Assembly (NCBI GenBank): GCA_965221595.1
Contig: OZ244900.1
Span: 2,542,001-2,606,000 of the forward strand
DNA length: 64,000 nucleotides
Direction of reading: 5' to 3'
Source: JAAXGX01 sp965221595
GTDB lineage: Bacteria > Acidobacteriota > Vicinamibacteria > Vicinamibacterales > UBA8438
Position numbers and translations under genes: made by a program. Under the pieces are notes generated by a model. It was not told the origin of the DNA. It saw only the letters and a program-made list of their open reading frames with translations, and made no database searches. Numbering within the stretch: the first letter of the stretch is position 1; each line of letters starts with the position of its first letter. Below are positions 59,035 to 64,000 of the stretch, piece by piece.

Positions 59035-60729
59035 CTACTGGAACGCCTGCGCGAACGAGCGGCGCTGGTCCAGGCTGCCGAGCACAAGCAGTTCGCCGTC
59101 GCCGGGGAGGACGGTGTCGACCGTCAACGGACGGATGAACCGGTCGTTCTGCTGCACGGCGACCACGCTCATGCCGGTCCGCGATCCGATGCCGGATTCC
59201 TGCAGGGTGCGGCCCGCGAGCGACCTCGGCACGCCCAGCGGGAACAATCTCACCTCCTCGCCCAGCAGCACGGGCTCGTAGCCGTCGACCAGCGACATGA
59301 CCGCCTCGACGCCGAGCGTCGTGTCGCTCAGGACGAAGTCGGCGCCCGCGCGGTGGATGGCCTCCACGTTGCGCGTCACCCGACTGACGATGTGCACGGC
59401 GGGATTGAGGCGCCGGCAGTAGACGGCCAGATAGCTGTTCATGGCATCGTCACTGGTCGTGAGCAGCACCGAGCCGGCGCGCTTGACGCCTGCGCGCTCG
59501 ATCAGCTGGCGGTCTGCGGCGTCGCCGGGAAAGACCGCGTGCACGTCGTCCCTGATTGCCGCAAGCATGTCGCGGTTGCGATCGATGGCGTGCACGACGG
59601 CCCCCCGGCGGCGGAGCGCGCGGGCGGCAGCCTGGCCCACCTTGCCCACGCCGATCAGCAGTACCGGCCCGGGTGCATCCGCGCCGGCAGGCAGCAGGCC
59701 GGCCAGATCCTCCAACTGCGGCGCGGTGCCGATCACCACGACGATGCTCTCCTGGCTGATGACCGTGTGCGGGTACGCGGGCTGCAGCGAGCCGCGCTGC
59801 CACAGGCCCACGATGCTGAGTCCCGTGCGTCGCCGCAGGTGCGTGTCGCGGATGGTCGACTGCGCGAACGACGTACCGCGCGCCGGAAACTCCGCCACCT
59901 GGAGATCGCGGATCGACCCGACGACATGCGCGGCGTTGCGGCCCGTATGCACGCGATTGGCCAGGTACTCGCCGAGCTGCTGTTTGAGGGGCAGCACCGT
60001 GTCGGCCCCGCTGAGCTCCAGAACGTCGATCGAATCCTCCTCCTCGGCCACGGCGGCGACGGACACGGCGGCCGACACCTCGCGCGCGATCAGGGTGATG
60101 TTCGTGTTCTCGGTGTCCGTGCCATTGGCGAAGACCAGTCGGGCCCGGCCGGTCTGCAGTCGTTCGTAGGTGAGCTGGCTGTCGTTATCGCCGACGACCA
60201 CCCGCATGCCCCGCTCCATCAGGTCCGCGGCCCGCGTCGGATCCGGCTCGATCGTGAAACAGGGCACCCCCTCGGCCTCCAGCCGCTGCGCCAGCCCGTC
60301 CGCAATCGGGTCGTACTCCGCGATGATCACGTGTTGCGCGGTCCCGCGCGGCACCTCGCGCGGAACCCGGGTCCGCTCGCGAGCCTCGACCCAGGGCACG
60401 TACAACAACTGCACGAGCAGAAAGGGCAGCATGACCAGCAGGAACACGAGCCCCGACCCGAGCACGAGCAGGCTGAACACGCGGCCGACGTCGCTGGCGA
60501 AGGTCACGTCGCCGAAGCCCAGCGTGGTCATCACCACGAGCGTCCAGTAGAACCCGGTGATCCAGGAATGGCTCTGCCCCTCGACATGCCGCATGATGAC
60601 CTGGAACAGCACCGCGTAGGTGCTGACGAGGAGCGCGAGAAAGCCGAGGTACCGCAGCAGCCGGGCGAGGTTGGCGCGTGTCTCGCGGCGGCTCGTCCAG
60701 TGGGCCAACTGGCGGGCGAAGAGCGTCAT
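59035..60729 (-). CDS. Potassium channel with two RCK (TrkA-N/C) units
   Basis: 564 aa from the ATG at 60729. Two membrane helices (about 25-47 and 84-105) flank a pore helix and selectivity filter TTLGFGD (68-74). Two RCK units follow: first VIIAEYDPIADGLAQRL, second VLLIGVGKVGQAAARALRRRGAVVHAID (GxGxxG), each with a TrkA-C domain (ending SVVAVQQNDRFIRP). It is a Kch/MthK-like ligand-gated channel with a doubled cytoplasmic gating ring in one chain. Starts 13 bp after the upstream barrel gene stop. Confidence 0.9.
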   Translation of the reverse strand: MTLFARQLAHWTSRRETRANLARLLRYLGFLALLVSTYAVLFQVIMRHVEGQSHSWITGFYWTLVVMTTLGFGDVTFASDVGRVFSLLVLGSGLVFLLVMLPFLLVQLLYVPWVEARERTRVPREVPRGTAQHVIIAEYDPIADGLAQRLEAEGVPCFTIEPDPTRAADLMERGMRVVVGDNDSQLTYERLQTGRARLVFANGTDTENTNITLIAREVSAAVSVAAVAEEEDSIDVLELSGADTVLPLKQQLGEYLANRVHTGRNAAHVVGSIRDLQVAEFPARGTSFAQSTIRDTHLRRRTGLSIVGLWQRGSLQPAYPHTVISQESIVVVIGTAPQLEDLAGLLPAGADAPGPVLLIGVGKVGQAAARALRRRGAVVHAIDRNRDMLAAIRDDVHAVFPGDAADRQLIERAGVKRAGSVLLTTSDDAMNSYLAVYCRRLNPAVHIVSRVTRNVEAIHRAGADFVLSDTTLGVEAVMSLVDGYEPVLLGEEVRLFPLGVPRSLAGRTLQESGIGSRTGMSVVAVQQNDRFIRPLTVDTVLPGDGELLVLGSLDQRRSFAQAFQ

Positions 60730-60742
60730 GGCATGCGGCGCG

Positions 60743-63580
60743 TCAGAATCGCAAGAGTCGCGTGAACTTGACGATGAACGCGCGGTTCTCCAGCAGCGGC
60801 AGCCGGCCGGGACGCAGGGTCGTGTCACGCTGGTCGTTGTAGACCACGAACAGCTCGCTGCCCGGGCTGTACTCCCACCGGAAGCGGACGTTGGTCCCCA
60901 TCTGCTCGACGGCGGAGTTGTACTGCACGAGCGCCGACAGGAACATTCGCGACGTGAACGTGTAGGTCGCACGCGTCGTCGCCACCGTGGCCGTGAACCG
61001 CCCCTGCGGCAGACTGATGCGGTTGATCTGCACCGTCGGCTCGATAGACATCTGCGGCGTCACGCCGATGCGCCCCTGGCGGTACCCGAACGCGTTGATG
61101 TCACCGCCGAAGAACTCGCCGCGCTGCACGAACGCGGTCCCCGACACCCGCCGCTGCTGGCCCATCAGATACGACACGAAGACGTCCTGGAAGCCGTATC
61201 CGCCGATTGGAATCGCCACGTCCGTGGCGACCTCGAACGGCTCGACGAGCAGCTCGTAGCTGCGCATGACGTCGACGGTGAACCGGTCGCTGTTCTCGAG
61301 CTCGGTGACGAACTGCCCGCGCGCAGCGCGGGTTTCGAGGTCGCGCGCACCGTTCTCGATGTAGTCGAGGCTGCCGCCGAACGTGAACTGGCGGATGGCG
61401 TCGATCGCGGGTCGCGGCCGGTAGTGGGCCGCCACGAACGAGCGCCGAAAGTCCTGGCGCCGCAGGAAGCCCACCTCCGGGTTGAAGTTCTCGCCGACGA
61501 GCAGGTGATCCACCTGCAGGCCGAACAGATCCGCGTCATAGGTGAACGCCGCCTGGTAGCTCGCGTCGTCGCCCTCGCGGCCGTACGTCCGCGTGCGGGC
61601 GTAGTAGCCGTTGAACGTCACGTTGTCGTAGAACGCGAACGAGGCGTCGGCGCCGTAGACATCGTTCTCGCCGTTGCGGTCCAGTGACACCGAGCGACGG
61701 GTGAAGATGGCGCCGATGCGGCTGCGGCGCAGGATGTCCTGCTTCACGCGCACCACCGTGAAGTTCGTCGCCAGCGCGTCCGCGTCGGGCGCGTCGGCGG
61801 TCTGCATGTTGAGCGCGCCGATGCTGAGGCGGCCCACCTTGCCCGTCAGCCGGCCGCCGCCGACGATGGGCACCGTGCGCCCCTCCTGCAGGCCGATGCG
61901 CCGGCTGAAGAACACCAGCGGTACGTCGCTGCCCGCGCGCGTGCCGGGCGGACCCTGCAGGCGCCCGCCGTTGTTGCCGCCGCCGGTCCCGAGCACGTTG
62001 GGCCCGGCCCCGAAGTCGAAGATGCCGCGCGCCTCCAGGAAGAACTCGCGCTTCTCGGGGAAGAACAGGCTGAAGCGCGTCAGGTTCACCTGCTGCTCGT
62101 CCACCTCCACCTGCGCGAAGTCCGTGTTGTAGGTGAAGTCGGCCGTCAGGTTCCGCGTCACGCCCCACTTGGCGTCGACGCCCGCATCGCCGTCGCCGCG
62201 GTTCGTAAAGGGGGGACTGGCCGTCAGGTCCGTCGCCGACGAGCCGATGGCGTAGGGCTTGACCTCCAGTCGCCGGTTCTCCGAGGCCACCTCCAGCCCG
62301 ACCAGCGTGGCGGCGGCCGACAGGCGGAACATGCCAGGTCCTGCCGCAATCGGCACCGGCGTCAGATGGGCCGTCTCGTTCTTGCGGCGCATGCGGCGTC
62401 CGAACTGGATGCCCCACAATTGCGAGCGCCCCTGCTGGAAGCGCAGCGACTTGAACGGCATCTGCATCTCGACGGTCCAGCCGCCCTCGAAGCGGCCGGT
62501 GCGCAGGTCCCAGACCGGATTCCAGTCGTTGTTCGGACTCCCCTCGTCGCTGATCTCGTAGTCGAAGAAGCCCCCGATCGGGTTGACCAGGAACGCCAGA
62601 CCGTTGCGCCGGTCGTAGAACGTATCGAACCCCACGCTGAACCAGTCGTTGTTGATGAGCTGAAATCCGTCGCGCTGCATCTCGTCGGCAATCCACTGGT
62701 CCTCAGGTGCCGAGTCCCAGCAGCGGGCCGTCACGTAGATGTTCTCGTCGTCGAAGAACACCCAGACCTCGGTCCGCTCCGTGGCCGGGGCGCCCTCCAG
62801 GGGCAACTGCTGGACGAATCCGCTGACCGGCGGTATTTGCTCGTAGATGGTCTCGCGCAGCGCGCCGTCCAGATTGAACTCTCCACTGAGACGGAACGCG
62901 CGCAGCGTCACCCGGCCGTCCGCGTCCCGCGTGAAGACCTCGGGCGGCACCGGCGCCGGCGGCCCGTCGATTGTCGCAGCGGAGACCACCGGCGCGAAGC
63001 CGCCGCCCCCCGCCGCCTCGCCGGCACCGGGCCCGGGCGACGGGTGCACCACGGGCGGCGCCGGGGGCAGGCGCCGGGCTTCCGCAACGGCCGGGTCGAC
63101 GACGGACACCGCGTCGTCCTGCACGAGCGCGGCGGCCACGCGGTCCTGGAGCACGAAAAGCTCGTCGAGCGCGCCGGCCACGTTGGCCGCGCGGGTCACC
63201 GTCCCGCCAGCTACGTCCACGAGACGCGCCGTTATCCTGATGCGGTCGCCGATCCGCTGGTAGCCGCCGGCTACGACCCAGGGCGTGCCGAGCTCACGCC
63301 CGACCTCGACCGCCGACCGACCGACCGCCGGGCCGACGTCGACCGCCGCGAGGCTCGCCACGCGCTCGAGGTCGACCGCCACGGTCTCGGCGATGCCCGC
63401 ACCGATCCAGTCGTCTTCCGGCGCACCGGTGATGTTGACGAAGGAAACGACGGCCACGCGGTCGCCGGCCCGCGGCAGGCGGCGGTCCGGCGCCGCGGGT
63501 TCCTGGGCGGCCGACGCCGCAGCCGAGGCGACGAGGAGGACGACTACGAGTGCGAGGCTGCAGGCAGACAGCGACCGCAT
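60743..63580 (-). CDS. TolB/FlgO-like - CBM9 - DUF5916 outer-membrane barrel protein
   Basis: 945 aa from the ATG at 63580, which starts a signal peptide ending SAAAQ. Residues 38-155 resemble TolB/FlgO-like domains (VAVVSFVNITGAPEDDWIGAGIAETV). A Pro-rich linker leads to a CBM9-like domain (about 225-370; FNLDGALRETIYEQIPP, EVWVFFDDENIYVTARCWDS), followed by a DUF5916 barrel rich in alternating strands (FFLEARGIFDFGAGPN, FTRLLRF at the C terminus, with terminal Phe typical of outer-membrane barrels). Substrate unknown; likely glycan binding or uptake at the outer membrane. Probably co-transcribed with the channel gene. Confidence 0.85.
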   Translation of the reverse strand: MRSLSACSLALVVVLLVASAAASAAQEPAAPDRRLPRAGDRVAVVSFVNITGAPEDDWIGAGIAETVAVDLERVASLAAVDVGPAVGRSAVEVGRELGTPWVVAGGYQRIGDRIRITARLVDVAGGTVTRAANVAGALDELFVLQDRVAAALVQDDAVSVVDPAVAEARRLPPAPPVVHPSPGPGAGEAAGGGGFAPVVSAATIDGPPAPVPPEVFTRDADGRVTLRAFRLSGEFNLDGALRETIYEQIPPVSGFVQQLPLEGAPATERTEVWVFFDDENIYVTARCWDSAPEDQWIADEMQRDGFQLINNDWFSVGFDTFYDRRNGLAFLVNPIGGFFDYEISDEGSPNNDWNPVWDLRTGRFEGGWTVEMQMPFKSLRFQQGRSQLWGIQFGRRMRRKNETAHLTPVPIAAGPGMFRLSAAATLVGLEVASENRRLEVKPYAIGSSATDLTASPPFTNRGDGDAGVDAKWGVTRNLTADFTYNTDFAQVEVDEQQVNLTRFSLFFPEKREFFLEARGIFDFGAGPNVLGTGGGNNGGRLQGPPGTRAGSDVPLVFFSRRIGLQEGRTVPIVGGGRLTGKVGRLSIGALNMQTADAPDADALATNFTVVRVKQDILRRSRIGAIFTRRSVSLDRNGENDVYGADASFAFYDNVTFNGYYARTRTYGREGDDASYQAAFTYDADLFGLQVDHLLVGENFNPEVGFLRRQDFRRSFVAAHYRPRPAIDAIRQFTFGGSLDYIENGARDLETRAARGQFVTELENSDRFTVDVMRSYELLVEPFEVATDVAIPIGGYGFQDVFVSYLMGQQRRVSGTAFVQRGEFFGGDINAFGYRQGRIGVTPQMSIEPTVQINRISLPQGRFTATVATTRATYTFTSRMFLSALVQYNSAVEQMGTNVRFRWEYSPGSELFVVYNDQRDTTLRPGRLPLLENRAFIVKFTRLLRF

Positions 63581-63629
63581 GCGATCACATCGAGACGAAC
63601 GGCGGCGGGAATTCGCCTGCCCCAAGCCG

Positions 63630-63644
63630 TTCCGTCGAACGGAA
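63630..63644. promoter_or_regulatory. Inverted repeat upstream of the DUF5916 gene
   Basis: TTCCGT-CGA-ACGGAA is a perfect 6-bp arm repeat 50 bp ahead of the start codon at 63580, in the gap to the small divergent frame. It is a candidate operator; the binding protein is not known. Confidence 0.3.
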
Positions 63645-63697
63645 TCCCGTTGAGCTGGTACGCGCATCGGGCTATCGTTGTCGCCGAGACCGAACCG

Positions 63698-63835
63698 ATG
63701 CAGCGCCTGGCATTGATGACCGTCGGCTTCATCGTGGTGTTCAGCGTCGTCCCCTCGCTCCTGCCGCTAGAGGCCGTGGTAGTCGTATTCGTCTGCTTCG
63801 CCGGCTACCTGGCCTGGCGGGTTCGGCCCCGCTGA
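63698..63835 (+). CDS. Possible 45-aa two-helix membrane protein
   Basis: ATG 63698 to TGA 63835. The product is almost entirely hydrophobic (LALMTVGFIVVFSVVPSLLP and VVVVFVCFAGYLAW) with a basic C terminus (RVRPR), which suits a small membrane protein. There is no clear ribosome site. It is divergent from the DUF5916 gene. It could be chance, since GC-rich frames yield hydrophobic peptides, so it is listed with low confidence. Confidence 0.3.
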   Translation: MQRLALMTVGFIVVFSVVPSLLPLEAVVVVFVCFAGYLAWRVRPR

Positions 63836-63912
63836 ACCGGCGCCGACCGGAGCAGTCGGCCGCCGGCGCCATCCGTAGCGCAGACTACCCGAAAGGCGAC
63901 GGGTGCGCCAGC

Positions 63913-63981
63913 GTCGCGCCTTGCCAGACGGGCGCCTCGCCCGTCTCGGTGCAACGCGGGGTTGCGCCACGAGCTGCTAGA
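63913..63981 (+). repeat. Dispersed repeat, family B copy 3
   Basis: GTCGCGCCTTGCCAGACGGG... to CTGCTAG, matching 6771-6839 at most positions and in the same orientation. In copy 1 the terminal CTGCTAG overlaps the stop codon of a minus-strand gene, so another such gene may begin beyond the window. The last 19 bases are otherwise featureless. Confidence 0.7.
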
Positions 63982-64000
63982 GCGCCCGGCCCCGCCGCCG

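Noticed and set aside
1..64000. Insertion sequences or prophage genes
   Set aside because: No transposase, integrase, capsid or terminase-like protein was found in any frame.

Overview
The window is about 70% GC with tightly packed genes. The gene set suggests an Acidobacteriota genome, most likely a Vicinamibacteria-type (subdivision 6) heterotroph. Pointers are PQQ beta-propeller dehydrogenases, the DUF1592/DUF1552 pair, secreted metallo-beta-lactamase-fold enzymes, a DUF5916 barrel protein, CarD, and a long MoxR/VWA operon. This taxonomic call is inference from gene content, not from a marker gene.

Layout. 1-16.2 kb is mostly exported enzymes: two tandem PQQ propeller proteins, a cobalamin-binding protein with a small zinc-ribbon partner, two MBL-fold proteins, a HupE/UreJ-like membrane protein, a translationally coupled ankyrin / DUF1592 / DUF1552 trio, an M29-like aminopeptidase and an M20 peptidase. 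16.3-22.9 kb is central metabolism: monomeric isocitrate dehydrogenase, then a 2-oxoacid dehydrogenase E1-E2 pair without E3, divergent from an Lrp-type regulator. 23.1-37.2 kb is a nine-gene minus-strand operon built on MoxR, DUF58, BatA/VWA, DUF4159 and DUF4175, with a TPR metalloprotease at its head and a caspase-fold protein with an EF-hand near its end. 37.4-47.8 kb is regulation and housekeeping: a methyltransferase with a zinc-ribbon protein, a LytS/LytTR two-component pair with signal peptidase I, a rex-moaC-acyl-CoA ligase operon, a PlsC-like acyltransferase, CarD, an exported methyltransferase and tRNA-Leu(CAA).

48.0-58.7 kb is the most coherent functional module. It holds an NAD-linked formate dehydrogenase (fused NuoE-NuoF diaphorase subunit plus a NuoG-like catalytic subunit), divergent from a MoaD-like protein and an aldehyde:ferredoxin-oxidoreductase-family enzyme. 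These converge on a five-gene operon for an oxalate/formate-type MFS carrier, a TupABC-like tungstate ABC transporter and MobA. Together this looks like a tungsten (or molybdenum) formate/aldehyde module: oxyanion uptake, cofactor maturation, substrate transport and two pterin enzymes in under 11 kb. 59.0-63.8 kb has a RCK-gated potassium channel and a large TolB/FlgO-like-CBM9-DUF5916 barrel protein.

Two families of structured intergenic repeats are scattered through the window: family A (about 120 bp, three good copies plus one relic) and family B (about 65 bp, three copies). No insertion sequence, prophage, CRISPR array or rRNA was seen. The window starts inside a gene.
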